Assembly (NCBI GenBank): GCA_949130485.1 | Contig: OX422200.1 | Location: 6,480,620 to 6,544,619 of the forward strand | From: Agelas oroides | Taxonomy: Eukaryota > Porifera > Demospongiae > Agelasida > Agelasidae | Direction: 5' to 3' | Length of the DNA stretch: 64,000 nt | In this document: piece by piece, positions 23,097-31,978 of the stretch | Layout of the letters: each line of letters starts with the position of its first letter | Position numbering within the stretch: position 1 is the stretch's first letter | Notes under the pieces: generated by a model | Seen by the model: only the letters and a program-made list of their open reading frames with translations | Databases searched by the model: none | What the model was told of the DNA's origin: nothing | Program-made: the position numbers and the translations under genes

Positions 23097-24977
23097 CCTC
23101 CTTACACTTGTGTATCTTATCGTGTGCTCCGCTCCTCCTCCTGAGAGCCTGAGACTCCAGTGACGTCCTTGTCACCGAGGGACTTGGCTGAGGGCCAAGG
23201 AGCAGGCCTTTGGACCAGCTGTGTAAACTGTGTGTGGTGTGTGTGGATGTGTGTGGTGTGCGTGTGGATGTGGATGCACATGTGTGTGTGAGTATTGTGT
23301 GTATGTGCATGTGCATGCATGGGAGATATATGTGTGTATACATGTATGTGTGTGTGTGTGAGGTGTGTGGCATGTATGCATGTGTATGACTGATGAACAT
23401 ATGATGCAGCAGGTGTGCGTGGGCAAAATTCAAGCAAAGTCCAAAGGCTAGGGGCAACAGGGACAGAAACAGAGAGCCACCGACAACTGCAACCATATTC
23501 TGTCCTCATACGTACCTTCCTCTTTGAGCACCGGACTGTCTCACCGATCCCTTTGAAGATCCAGCACTTTCATCTGGTGGCAACTGTAGCAGACAATATA
23601 CAGAGCTATGCCATCAATCAGTTCCAATAGCCTCGTTTCCAGACCTCGACTGCTTCACTCTATGGTTTGCATTTGCATTAAAAATGGAAACGGATCCAGA
23701 GCCTTTCCCACTTCGTTGATGGGGCAAGCCCGAGCGAGCCCCGCACTAGTGAGTTGAATGGTGAATATTTCATATATGTCTCTATAGACTGTAGTGAGCC
23801 GCGTGCCGACAATAAGTTGCTCTGCAAACCACTTTCCAGCACTATCAGTGTGAGCGAAACCGGACGGCAAAGGAGAGACGCTTGGGAGAAATAGCTGGAG
23901 CGTGAAATGTTACTGTATGAGGGCTGGAAGTTATGAAGATAAACCTGGCTACTTACAGAATGCAGGTGGCAGAGATTCATTGATGGTCCAAGTTGAATAG
24001 CTGACGGTGTATTTATCATGCATAGTGACTTTTCGAAGCCTCTCCTATTTGTGTAAGAAGTATGCATGACAAGCCAGACAGTGTGTTCAGAGTCAATAGA
24101 GGTCAGCAGGAGGCCAGACTTAATCTCTGATAGCTGCAGATGCATGACCTATATGCTGCAACCTGGTAATAAACTGGTTAAGTATTAGAGTGAATGCAAA
24201 TCAAACAGTACAAAATGGGGGAGGCCCAGGAACGAGGTTACAGTGGTAACATGATTGCTGTATAATGCAAACAAAAATGTTGATAGATGCAGACGTCTGC
24301 CAAACCAATCATGACACATACCAACTCCACATGATAATGGCCACACAGTAAGCTCTTTGGCTCATGGACAATTCCAACAATCGGGCTAACATATCTGCCA
24401 TATTGTAGAGTTGGCTAGTGAAAAGCAGGTCCATGAAAGTAAGCATGCCTGGCCACCTTGTTCCCAGACCCAAAGAGGAGGAGGAGGGGTGTGGTTTCAT
24501 CCATTTTTGCATGTGCTTAATTGCAGTTGATCCACTACCTCTGGCATACTATTAATATACTTCCACACACAATTGTGAGGCCACATATTGATACTAAGCA
24601 TTACACTGTCTATAGATTATCATAGCAGCGTATGGAAGTCACTTGGTCGTGTGTATCCTTAATGGGAACGAGGCTAAGTCAGCTTACCTTACAGCCTGAC
24701 ATAGTCCTTTATACTCAGGCCACTCTGAGGTACGAAGCTAAAGGCTGGCAAAGCAACGAACCCAGCTACACTACCCCTCCCACTGCAGTACGACTCCCTT
24801 GAGTCCCACATGATGCGGTAAACACGTGGGCGGATCCCAAATAAAGCGCATCGCTGCAAGACGCTTAGGTCTACATTTCCATACCTCCCAAAGTGCTTGC
24901 ATGGCTTTATGTGCAGCCTCTTTGCCAGTAGGAGCCGAGAACAGACCCTTTGCACCATCTTCCCCGTCGTCGTCCAT
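2088..24977 (-). CDS. NUP107: Nucleoporin NUP107 (3'-incomplete, at least 27 exons)
   Basis: NUP107 is a structural subunit of the outer-ring Y (NUP107-160) complex of the nuclear pore; its C-terminal part contacts NUP133. Exons joined in phase give 2283 nt (761 codons) colinear with vertebrate NUP107. Clear matching stretches are [85 protein letters not shown] and [10 protein letters not shown]. All junction phases agree. The start ATG is at 24977 and opens [16 protein letters not shown]. After the exon ending at 2088 the human protein continues for about 180 residues; no further exon was recognised between 1 and 2087, so the 3' end is probably outside the window. Exon coordinates are in the three following entries. 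Confidence 0.93.
2177..3574. other. NUP107 intron segment without recognised gene
   Basis: It contains a GT microsatellite at the acceptor end (2183-2221). Two short overlapping open frames at 2457-2688 on opposite strands have no recognisable family. Nothing else could be identified before the nested gene. Confidence 0.5.
3575..5172 (+). CDS. Death effector domain protein nested in a NUP107 intron
   Basis: A long uninterrupted frame runs to TGA at 5172. An in-frame stop lies at 3586-3588. My model uses ATG at 3575, a 71 bp intron (3585-3655, GTAAGT donor, TGCAG acceptor, CTAAT branch-like site) and then 3656-5172, giving 508 residues; otherwise the first ATG in the large exon is at 3712. 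Residues about 54-130 look like a death effector domain: helices around [35 protein letters not shown] and [14 protein letters not shown], as in FADD and caspase-8. The remaining 370 residues are predicted mostly helical and match no family I know; no caspase or other catalytic motif is visible. A role in apoptosis or innate signalling is inferred from the DED only. It is antisense to NUP107 and almost intronless, so retroposition is possible. Confidence 0.7.
5404..6530. mobile_element. Foldback element, 1.13 kb, with 0.5 kb arms
   Basis: Bases 5404-5917 and 6020-6530 are near-perfect inverted copies, separated by a loop of about 102 bp. The termini read AGAGTAAGTCAGCAA. No protein-coding capacity is seen; open frames in one arm reappear mirrored in the other. 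It sits 232 bp downstream of the DED gene inside the NUP107 intron. Confidence 0.9.
7181..7257 (+). ncRNA. tRNA-derived SINE head (pol III promoter)
   Basis: A 77 nt tRNA-like fold: acceptor arms GTGACTC/GAGTCAC pair over 7 bp, the D arm contains the A box TAGCTCAGTTGG, and the T arm contains the B box GGTTCGATTCC. The anticodon loop lacks the usual T33 and the T stem is mispaired, so it is not a functional tRNA. A T-rich tail and a shared body follow. Confidence 0.75.
7490..7660 (+). mobile_element. SINE copy with deleted A box
   Basis: Same family as the copy at 7181. It keeps GAGTTGCCGAGTGAC and the B box GGTTCGAGTCC but lacks the D-arm segment, then continues into the shared T-rich tail and body. 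An internal promoter lacking its A box should be inactive. Confidence 0.7.
8275..8530. mobile_element. MITE family 1, copy 1
   Basis: About 255 bp hairpin with ends ATATGTGGCAGTCCCGTGTA and its complement. The inner arms contain AACTTCTGTTAAGG and GAGCCCCGCCCTTAACAGAA. It lies in the 6.4 kb NUP107 intron, 46 bp from exon 8576-8678. Confidence 0.85.
8949..9053. mobile_element. MITE family 2 (GCCTCGTTCCCAGGCC) copy
   Basis: Ends are CTAGCCTCGTTCCCAGGCC and GGCCTGGGAAC in inverted orientation, about 105 bp. A related second copy follows at 9297-9404. Confidence 0.75.
9297..9404. mobile_element. MITE family 2 copy
   Basis: Inverted ends TTCCCAGGCCTTCCCCG and GGGGAGGCCTGGGAACGAGG around a roughly 70 bp centre, inside a NUP107 intron. 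Confidence 0.75.
9863..10243. mobile_element. MITE family 2, long form
   Basis: About 380 bp with inverted ends TAGCCTCGTTCCCAGGCCCC and GGGGCCTGGGAACAAGGCTA, extended inward by CGCCCAGCTTTCCGTCGCT. A close relative lies at 15198-15599. Confidence 0.85.
10622..11045. repeat. Polypyrimidine tract with (TTCCC)n core
   Basis: About 420 bp almost entirely C and T on the plus strand, including (CCCTT)n at 10808-10862 and CTCCC blocks at 10975-11035, interrupted by TTCCATTCCAT-type pentamers. Long open frames on both strands come from its composition. Confidence 0.9.
11290..11531. mobile_element. MITE family 1, copy 2 (diverged)
   Basis: Ends ATGTGGCAGTCTCGG and TATGTGGGACTGC, with inner arms around GAACTTCAGTTAAAGG and CTTAACGGAAGTCC. 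It lies in a NUP107 intron. Confidence 0.7.
12835..13167. mobile_element. MITE family 3 (ACTGTATTTCTTCGAATAG) copy
   Basis: Inverted ends TACTGTATTTCTTCGAA and TCGAAGAAATACAGTA enclose repeated CGCCGCCCTCGAATAGTAG units. A second copy lies at 15806-16232. Both are in NUP107 introns. Confidence 0.85.
13465..19639 (-). CDS. NUP107: NUP107 central helical-domain exons
   Basis: Exons: 19548-19639, 19323-19372, 18449-18578, 17969-18040, 17742-17891, 16285-16398, 15064-15148, 14447-14529, 13841-13900, 13669-13746, 13465-13535. They cover the conserved coatomer-like alpha-helical core from LMKAFHQCF to LPTDYWGA. Landmarks are [69 protein letters not shown] and AIYAALSG. The intron after 15064-15148 appears to start with GC rather than GT, because only that donor keeps the frame. 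Introns here hold most of the window's minisatellites. Confidence 0.93.
13598..13664. repeat. (GGGA)n microsatellite
   Basis: About 17 units. On the NUP107 transcript strand it reads (TCCC)n and lies in the 133 bp intron between exons 13669-13746 and 13465-13535. Confidence 0.95.
14559..14863. mobile_element. MITE-like inverted-repeat element
   Basis: About 305 bp with inverted ends TCAGGAGCTTATGA / TCATAAGCTCCTGG and inner arms AAACGCGCCTTATA / TATAAGGCGCGTTTT. Intronic in NUP107. Confidence 0.75.
15198..15599. mobile_element. MITE family 2, long form, second copy
   Basis: Same ends and interior as the copy at 9863-10243, including TTTAATTGTGCGTGGGCGCA. Confidence 0.85.
15806..16232. mobile_element. 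MITE family 3, second copy
   Basis: Ends CCGTATTTCTTTGAATAG and CTGATCAAAGAAGTATG, with the same internal CGCCCTCGAATAGTAGCCG units as the copy at 12835. Confidence 0.8.
16905..17710. repeat. Minisatellite, 60-69 bp unit, about 12 copies
   Basis: Units begin TGAAGCTGAGTGGTGGCA and contain the internal inverted pair GAGAGCTTCAGCTCTC. Two length classes differ by presence or absence of TTTATGTTC. It fills the NUP107 intron upstream of exon 16285-16398. Apparent open frames on both strands are repeat artefacts. Confidence 0.95.
18212..18266. mobile_element. MITE family 2, minimal hairpin
   Basis: Only the two inverted ends remain (TAGCCTTGTTCCCAGGCCC and GGGCCTGGGAACGAGGCTA) with a loop of about 15 bp. 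Confidence 0.8.
18890..19160 (-). mobile_element. tRNA-derived SINE, full copy, minus strand
   Basis: The tRNA-like head occupies 19048-19124 on the minus strand (A box TAGCTCAGTTGG, B box GGTTCGAGTCC) and the T-rich tail and body follow to about 18890. Direct repeats of about 50 bp, containing TTGTACACTGTACAAT and AATGATGGGGGGAGGG, flank it at about 18850-18900 and 19165-19215. It lies in a NUP107 intron. Confidence 0.8.
19379..19486. repeat. (GGGA)n microsatellite at a NUP107 acceptor
   Basis: About 27 units starting 7 bp from the acceptor of exon 19323-19372. Read on the transcript strand it is a (CCCT)n polypyrimidine tract directly before the AG. Confidence 0.95.
19771..20745. repeat. 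30 bp minisatellite, about 32 copies
   Basis: A unit of exactly 30 bp, core AGCGCTAGGTGGGGAGGGCA, varies at a few positions (AGTAGA, AATGGA, AGTGGA; CACGGG, CACAGG). Near the right end several units are shortened to GCGCTAGGCACAGGCA. Because 30 is a multiple of three, both strands carry open frames of over 340 codons; these are artefacts. It lies in the NUP107 intron between exons 21078-21180 and 19548-19639. Confidence 0.97.
21078..24977 (-). CDS. NUP107: NUP107 N-terminal exons
   Basis: Exons in transcript order: 24885-24977, 23516-23583, 23106-23218, 22540-22631, 22354-22446, 22068-22151, 21078-21180. They encode the low-complexity N-terminal tail, rich in Ser, Pro and Thr, which is disordered and poorly conserved in the family; the best landmark is [14 protein letters not shown], matching the vertebrate PSSFRQPFTPTSRSL region. 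Phases join without a break, for example T from 23106 with CC at 22631-22630. The acceptor of exon 22068-22151 is preceded on the transcript strand by a long (CCCT)n tract. Assignment of the first exon rests on position, phase and a good start, not on conservation. Confidence 0.75.
21609..21875. mobile_element. MITE family 1, copy 3
   Basis: Ends GTGGCAGTCCCGGGTAGAAA and its complement. Inner arms around GAACTTCCGTTAAGGGTGGG pair with CCCGCCCTTAACGGAAGTTC. In a NUP107 intron. Confidence 0.85.
22160..22262. repeat. (GGGA)n microsatellite at a NUP107 acceptor
   Basis: About 25 units immediately 5' (transcript sense) of exon 22068-22151, again giving a (CCCT)n pyrimidine tract before the AG. 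Confidence 0.95.
23030..23385. repeat. CA and GT microsatellites flanking a NUP107 exon
   Basis: (CA)n at 23034-23095 and interrupted GT/TGTG runs at 23220-23365 lie on either side of exon 23106-23218. Confidence 0.9.
23957..24133 (-). CDS. Possible extra exon in NUP107 intron 1 (a)
   Basis: A 59-codon phase-0 open segment lies between a CTGCAG acceptor and a perfect GTAAGT donor, opening [17 protein letters not shown]. It could splice in frame with its neighbours, but adding it and the next candidate would make the protein about 90 residues longer than the human counterpart at the same point. It may be an alternative exon, part of another transcript, or chance. No family recognised. Confidence 0.3.
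24322..24414 (-). CDS. Possible extra exon in NUP107 intron 1 (b)
   Basis: A 31-codon phase-0 segment lies between a TTTCACTAG acceptor and a GTATGT donor, containing [17 protein letters not shown] second frame is also open, so coding status is uncertain. Confidence 0.25.
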
Positions 24978-25108
24978 CCTGGCGTTCGGAACTCTGTCTC
25001 GAAACGGTACCAAATTGTGGGAGAACCGGCTGCTGTAGTCTCGTTCCCATTCTAATTAGAGCCCTGTACCATCTGGCGCCAAACTTGTTTAAGATAAAAA
25101 CGTTCCAG
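24978..25108. promoter_or_regulatory. Divergent NUP107 / TRF promoter with E2F-like site
   Basis: Only 131 bp separate the two start codons, which face away from each other. GCGCCAAA at 25076-25083 matches the reverse complement of the E2F consensus TTTGGCGC. No TATA box is evident. A fragment resembling the end of MITE family 2 (GTAGTCTCGTTCCCA) lies at 25035-25050. Confidence 0.65.
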
Positions 25109-28100
25109 ATGGCTGAGGGCGAGTGCTCTCGCTGTGTTTTTCGGCAGGAGGATGTCGACTTCAAGAATGAGCTGATTCAGCTCTTATCCTGGCACCTCAT
25201 GCGGCAGTGCTTCATGACAGGCGCCCTCTCCAGGGTCGGCTGGATCAGAACACTTCAAAGTGAGTGGCACTGCTGTGCTAGCATGTGTCTAGAACCGTGG
25301 ATGATACTCCCTTGGTTGTATCTTGGGGAGAGAGGGGATTGTCACATCATTACAAACCTCTGTCTCATTTTTCAACTCACTAAGCGTCAAGTCCGAGAGG
25401 CTGCTCACTCCTTTAATTGCATGAGTCATAATTGCAGAAATTCCATTTTTCAAGCAGTTTCAAGATGTCGTTTCCCTGCACATTGTTTACTAAATCTCGT
25501 GTGCTTGTGGTTGAAATTTTACTGAAGCGTTCATTGAAACCTGACATATGAAATTTCAAATGCTCCATTTCTTCATGTTTTATCCAAAGTCAAATGCTAC
25601 ATGTACCATACCCACTTTTCACTACAAGATTGAATCAAGTCACTTATGTCGCCTGATGAAGCGTTTGCGACTGTGATCAAAATGTTTGATTGGCAAAAAG
25701 TGTGCTTGATCACTTGATTGTTCCCTTCTGAGGCTCTTGATTGCATGATTTTCAAGGGTCAAAGGTCAAATTGCAGCTGGGCATTCTGTTGATTTTAGCA
25801 GCTTGGAGGCCACCTTGATCCCTTGATCGGCCCCCAAAAAAGGCTTTGATCGCTTGATTCAATTTAGATCCCAGTCACAAACGCTTCTACACGAGACATA
25901 TAAGTGACTACCCCTTGTTGAATGGAGATGGTAGCGTTGTACAATATCATTTAACAATTAAGTACACACATACACCACCAGTTTATATTTTGGGGGAGAT
26001 CTGTATCATTTGGACTTGCTAGTGTTAAACTTAAAATAGGCAGGCCTAAACAAAAATGACCTACTGCACTACAGGATGTATGACACTCCTTACCAAGTGA
26101 AGCCATAAGACATTGTTTGGTTGTCTGTTACCTGATCTCCTGCATGTTAAGTGCACACAAACCCAAGAAATAAGACATTGTTTGGTTGTCTGTTACCTGA
26201 TCTCCTGCGTGTAAGTGCACACAAGCCCAAGAAATCAACCAGACCTGTGATGGTTGGGTCTGGACACAAGATTAGTCTACTATCTTGCCGAATATAGCCT
26301 CGTGAAGCGTTCTGAAATCTGATTGGTACTGCTAACTCCAGAGCAGCGGAAGTCAACAGTTTGAACTCAGATAAGTTGCCAGGCCGTTTCTCCTATACGA
26401 ATGGCCTGGGTACGAGGCTAAGCCGAATATGGCACCTTCTGAGTACTCGAAGCATTATGCTAGCATAGCTCCTAGATCGTAGTCTACCACATGCAATAAC
26501 GATAGACCGTTTATTTTCAGATGTGTGTAGTGACATGCCCAAATCAGCTTTGAATACGAAGAGTCGGAAATTTCTGAAGTTCGTGTGGGTTCTGATGATG
26601 CTAAAAGACTGTGAGGGGGAGGGGGAGGGAGTACCGTCCTTGCCTCAGGGAGAAATACTGGCAGAATTAGTTAAAGTACTACAGTGTGTGCAGAGGTTTC
26701 CGGAACTTGAAGACAACCAAGATGAACTCACAGATCTCATCACAGAAACGAGATGTCAAGTATGTTTGTTTGTTTGTGTGTTTGTTTGCGTACCATAGGC
26801 TTGGCATTCTTTTACAAGGATTTAATAATTATTGTGAATTGCAATTTTATTGTGAACACGCAAAATTTGAGCACAAAATTATGCAATGAGGTGATTACGT
26901 AAATCTAAAAACAGATCTTGCTAGGGCAGTTTTGAGCATCTGCAACCAGTGAACAGGCTTCCACTCTTGGCATACACGCAGGGAGTAGATTTGCCTTGAT
27001 TGTGGAAAAATGTACAAAGGAGGGTCAGAAAGATCCAGTTGGTTTGGTGTTAAGGGATCAAGTACCTAATTGTCAGAAGGAATCTGATTTCCCCCTTGAT
27101 CTTTGTTACATGTACATCACAAGGGGTGTATCTGATTGCATCCCTTAAGCACAGTGAGAATGTGAAGACATACCAGAAGGAGTTAGAATGGATTGCTCCA
27201 AATACGGAGGCTGTAGTGTACAGGTATCAAAACAATTATAAAGGAGCATCAAAATATGTTAGGTGTTAGATTAGCCTTGGGATTGTCAAAGGCTGCAGTG
27301 TACAAAAGGACCCAGCTTCTTTGCCGTTTATCAAGAGATCAATTGTTAGAAGAAGTGTGTTCCTATACCATTTGGCATGTGATATCACTGTGTTGTGCAT
27401 TACTATAGGAGATACTGAGTTATTGCTACTCAGGCAACAGCACACGAGCCAAACAACTTTGGAAGAGGTACTTTGAAATGACCCTCAGGAGCGATAAGGA
27501 GTGGGTAAGCATGGGAATACATTATGGTACAAAGGACATTGATGTTGTCATATAGCCTCTAGAGCTTTAATGGGTTCAACTGACGAATAGGATTATACTA
27601 GTCAGTCAGGATCACCTTCCAGAAAAGTGAGAAATGGATCTTCTTGGAAAGATCTTTCACTTTCCTTGAGGTGGGGGAGGGATGGGCTAGCTTGATAGAT
27701 TACCAAATGAGCTAACTCAAACTGCGTTTTCTTTCCACATATAACCTCTTTCCCAGTCCTTCGCCCCTGTCTAGTTTTTGTTCAGTGGACGATAGATCTT
27801 ATGGCTATTATGCTAGCTGACAATATTTCGTTTTCAACATTTAAATCACATACTCTAGTAATCTTCATCAGGCAATGTTGCAAATAGAAATTTTGCCAGC
27901 TATGATAATACAAGATCTATCATTCATTGAATATTGTAGCACATGGTAACATGGAGGAGTGTGTGAAGGATGAAATTAATGTCTACTTGGTAGACAGTGC
28001 TGTGTGACCAACCATCTTCAGCTGCAATGCGCACATTTGGCCAAACAGTACCTAGTGTGTAAATAGCATCCCACCTTTGTACCTTACAAGCACCTCACTC

Positions 28101-31100
28101 TCACAATTCCCCTCCCCTTCTCACCCACACACAAACACACAGCCCATTGCAAATGGACTGAAGGTGGTAATCCTGAACATATCACTACTCTCTGCCAAAG
28201 GAAAGCAGACATCAGACACAGCTGGCATCATCAAGACCTTCCTCCAAAACCATTCCTTTGCCACTGTTCATTCTAGTCTTGGAGCGTTCCTGGTGGCCAA
28301 TGTTCATAAACTGGGAGAGCCTACACTGTACAAGGTGAGCTCAAACCTCAGTATTTTGTCACAAATAATCTTTTGTTCAAACCAATATTGAAATCCAGAA
28401 GAGGGAAGACATGACACAGTGAATTTTATATGTACCTGTACTTGTATAGTTTTGTGTGGCTAGGCAAGCTACATGTAACTAGGAGTTTGCTAGCCATGCT
28501 ACCGCTACAGTACTGTGTTACATGATCAAAACTGTGGAGTACTCTGCATGCTTTTGCAATGCTGTCTAATCTGTTGTGCTAGAACATTAATTGCTCATAT
28601 GATCACTGTTTTGCTGCAGTTGTGTCTAAACAGACTGCAACTGACACAAGGTGATGTAGAAAGTGGTGGTTTTTCACCAGAACAGAAGCAGCAGCAAGAC
28701 AAGGAGAAGGAACAAGAGTGCATGGGTGAGGGCAGGGTCATTGAGACCTTGTGAGAGGCAGCCTTGTTCCCAGGCCACATTATGCAGCTGGTTTTTCTCC
28801 ATGGCTGTGAAATAGAATCTAGGAGTGGCCTGGGAACAAGGACTAGCAAGAGGCACTTCAGATGATGCAACAACTAAATGTGTATTGATAAGCAACTTCA
28901 ATTGTTACTGTATATTTTCACGGAGATATTTCTGTTATGGTGGCTCTCCAACAACCGGGTCTCTCGTCTGAAGTTTCGCTGAATTAGTCACAGTATTATA
29001 ACAAAGTATATTGATATACTCCAAAAAACTTCATATATTACACAGCAACGATACAACTTGGGACGAATAGGCCCGATTTGGACCTTCGTCAGGCTAGACT
29101 TGGACTATCTATACAACACAGGAGATATTTGCCACACAATTTAAATTTTTGTGATTATCATAGTATATGCGTATGCTGTATACTGACGTGTGTAGCAAAG
29201 GAAAAACAGCCAGCTTTTCATGGTGTTTAATTCAAAAGTGCAAGCTAACTTGTGAAATATGCAAAAAAAAGTATCCACCACAAACATTTTAACGTATGCA
29301 GTATTTTTTTCCAACAGAGCAAAGTGCTATTGAAATGGACCTTGAAGGTCACTCCTCTGTTGATGTGGAAGGCATTGATGTTTCATCAGGACAGCAAGGG
29401 ACAGGAAAGGTGGACAATGAGCATGAGGAGGAGGAGAGTACGGTAGAAGAGAGTAAGGGAGACCCCATGGAGGATGAGGATGCTAGTGACCAGCTGGAGG
29501 GAGGAGGAGAAGGGGAGCCAGAAGAGCCTATCAGTGAAGAGGTTAAACGAGGGAGAGTGGAGGTTGACAGCTCTAAAAATGAGCATGAGGAGGGAGATGG
29601 GGCTGTAGAGAAGAGTGAGGGAGATGCCATGGACGAAGATGATGCTGCTACTCAGTCTGAAAGTGATGCTACCAATCAGCCAGAGGGTGAAGGAGAAAGG
29701 GAGGAGGAGGACCCCATCATTATCAGCAGTGAAGATAATACACCACAAAGAAAGTAAGTGGGAGTTCACTGTACATATAGACATATCATTGTGTGTGGTA
29801 TCAGCAGATTATACACCACAGTGTACCTCTGTTTGCAAGCTGCATGCCAAAAAGTATAGAAACAAGATAGGGATGATATAAAAGTGAAGGCAAATATACA
29901 AAGCCCCATCCCTACATCTTTCTGTGCTACAGTTTCTTAGTGTAGCAAAGATGTAGGGATAGATGGGGCTTTGTATATGTGCCTTCACTTTTATATCATC
30001 CCTATCTTGTTTCTGTACTTTTTGGCATGCCATCGCTATATCCTTTTCCCTTTTTAATGCTTTTTAACTCTTGTACATGATATGTGACGGATCCATGTAG
30101 AAATTGAAGATTGTTTTGTTGCCTATTTCTGTCGCATTGCAAGGCTCACAGCACTGTACTGAACTGTCATTTAGGGCAGGGCTCACACACATTACATAGA
30201 TGCATGAGTATCTGATGCATCTCTGCGACGCATAAAACCTAACTCTTAATAGAAGTTCAGCGATACAGTATTTCAAATGCAGTGATGCATTTGAAATACA
30301 CAATGGTAATAATCTTTGATTTCTACACAAGAACTACCACATATGGTCTGTGTAGCTGGACATTGCAAGTGAGATACACTTGTGCCTAGGCTATCCCACT
30401 TCCATTGACAGCTCCTTTAGTCTGTGATGAAGGAAGACAATGCTAGGATGAATGTATATGTGTGTGTGTGTGTGCATTGGCTACAGGCGTACCTTGCATC
30501 GTGGTAAAGTGCCACAGTTTTTTACGTTTGCTGATGAGGACGGAGATGGAGACATTATAGACTGGAGTGAGGACTCAGACCCAATATCTACACCACCTAG
30601 CCACCTCCCAAGTATGTGACAGTAAGACTGTGAAAATGGTGTTGTAGATAAATTTACAGTTGTGGGGAGAAGAGGGGAATGCAATCAAGATATGTAATTA
30701 CATAATAGCACTAGAAACTCTTATTGGGGCGAGCCTGAGTGAGCCCCACACTAGTGGGACTGCATTGCGGAAGTCGTATGTGCTTGCTTGTGGCCGTATA
30801 TTGTAAATTTTAAATGCACATTTAAATATTTCCCGAAAATTGAACGTCCTTGTGCACTTAGTCAGTAGCCTCTACTGCCAGAGTGCAGCGTTAGCAACCG
30901 TAGCGGAGACAGCTCAAGTTTAAGCGCACACGACACCTTACTTCTTGTTTGTCACAGCAACTATGGACCGACCATCAATGGCAGGCTGCTCGCAGACCAT
31001 ACACGCCAGGTTGAGATCGCTTCAGGTAAGGGTCATGCATAAACGGCACTCATAAATGCTTGCGATTCAGCTCATCATTTCAACGTGAAGCTTATAGTCT

Positions 31101-31978
31101 ATTCATGTGCATGTAGCCATAGTAGCTGCTTGCTCAGGCTTGTCCCCACAATGTTCTAGTATAAAGCTTACATATATGTTATATCTAGTATAAGTACTGT
31201 ATTTGTGTGGGTCTTGTAAAGAGTTCATCAGTATAGACAGGCAGCTTCTAGCTTTGTCTCCTTGCTGTCCTCACTCGTGCACAAATTATGTAACTGTGAC
31301 AGTGCTCATGTGATAAAAAGTGCTCCCTGTCTTCCAAGAGAGCCTGGCAGATACAGCTAAGTGAAGTGGTGGCTTGCATCACATTGTAGTTTCCCTTTTT
31401 TTCTTCATTGTGGAAAAAGAAAACAAAGGAGCCTATTTGTAATATGTGGCAGTCCCGTGTAGAAATCGAAGATTATTCCGTTGCGTATTTCGATCGCATC
31501 GCTGCGTTCAAAGCGCCATATCGTTGAACTTCTGTTAAGGGTGGGGCTCATACGTGCTTTGTAGACTCGTTAGCTATTCATGCATCTACGAAGCGCGTAT
31601 GAGCCCCATCCTTAACGGAAGTTCAGCGATACGGCACTTCAAACACAGCGATGCGATCAAAATACGCAACGGAATAATCTTCGATTTCTACATGGGACTG
31701 TCACATATGTTTTTACTTCTCTGTCAACAGCTTTTCGACCAACCATAAGAGTACGTAACCGTCAGTCTCTAATTGGGAAACCTTCTCTAACCAAGACCAC
31801 CCGGAAGACGCGTGTACCATTCACGGAGGTGGAGGTGGAGAATCTAGAGAAAGGGATAGAAAAGTTTGGTATTGGCAACTGGAAGAAGATACTCATTCAT
31901 TACAATTTTAACCCCCGAAGAACCAACAAAGATCTCAAGGATAAATGGAGAAATCTGTTGAAGTATTCAAAGAAGTAG
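25109..31978 (+). CDS. TRF1/TRF2-like telomere repeat-binding protein
   Basis: TRF proteins dimerise through an N-terminal TRFH domain and bind duplex TTAGGG telomeric DNA with a C-terminal Myb/telobox. Exons: 25109-25259, 26521-26759, 27124-27223, 27409-27504, 28143-28334, 28620-28725, 29318-29753, 30487-30611, 30958-31025, 31731-31978; about 585 residues. Exons 1-5 give a helical region of TRFH type (LIQLLSWHLMRQCF, GNSTRAKQLWKRYFE, FLQNHSFATVHSSL). Exon 7 is a strongly acidic linker. Exon 10 ends in a Myb repeat with GIEKFGIGNWKKILIHYNF and the telobox-like DLKDKWRNLLK, then stops. Phases match at most junctions but not at exons 2/3, 3/4 and 9/10, so those borders are provisional. Exon 9 reads equally well in another frame if exon 8 ends at a GTGACA donor at 30616. 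The Myb and exon order are secure; the TRFH call is by resemblance. Confidence 0.85.
25655..25910. mobile_element. Dispersed inverted-repeat element (GATCAAAATG type)
   Basis: It shares GCGTTTGCGACTGTGATCAA, TTGTTCCCTTCTGA and a terminal AAACGCTTCTACA with a copy at 43230-43490. The ends are imperfect inverted repeats. It is in TRF intron 1. Confidence 0.65.
26100..26231. repeat. Direct tandem duplication of about 63 bp
   Basis: ATAAGACATTGTTTGGTTG and the following 45 bp occur twice in succession in TRF intron 1, with few differences. Confidence 0.85.
28761..28847. mobile_element. MITE family 2, short copy
   Basis: Inverted ends AGCCTTGTTCCCAGGCCAC and GTGGCCTGGGAACAAGG in TRF intron 6, 36 bp after exon 6. 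Confidence 0.75.
29842..30030. mobile_element. Near-perfect hairpin element, 189 bp
   Basis: Both arms, about 85 bp each, match from TGCATGCCAAAAAGTA inward through GATAGGGATGATATAAAAG and ACAAAGCCCCATC. It is in TRF intron 7. Confidence 0.9.
30081..30344. mobile_element. MITE family 1, copy 4 (diverged)
   Basis: Ends ATATGTGACGGATCCATG and ACTACCACATAT; the inner arms are diverged from the other copies. In TRF intron 7. Confidence 0.75.
31443..31709. mobile_element. MITE family 1, copy 5, beside a TRF acceptor
   Basis: Ends TATGTGGCAGTCCCGTGTAG and its complement, with well-preserved inner arms. The right end lies only 21 bp upstream of TRF exon 10. Confidence 0.88.

Noticed and set aside
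22978-23509. His/Thr-rich frames on the minus strand
   Set aside because: Translations of CA/GT microsatellites; the true coding part is the NUP107 exon 23106-23218 only.
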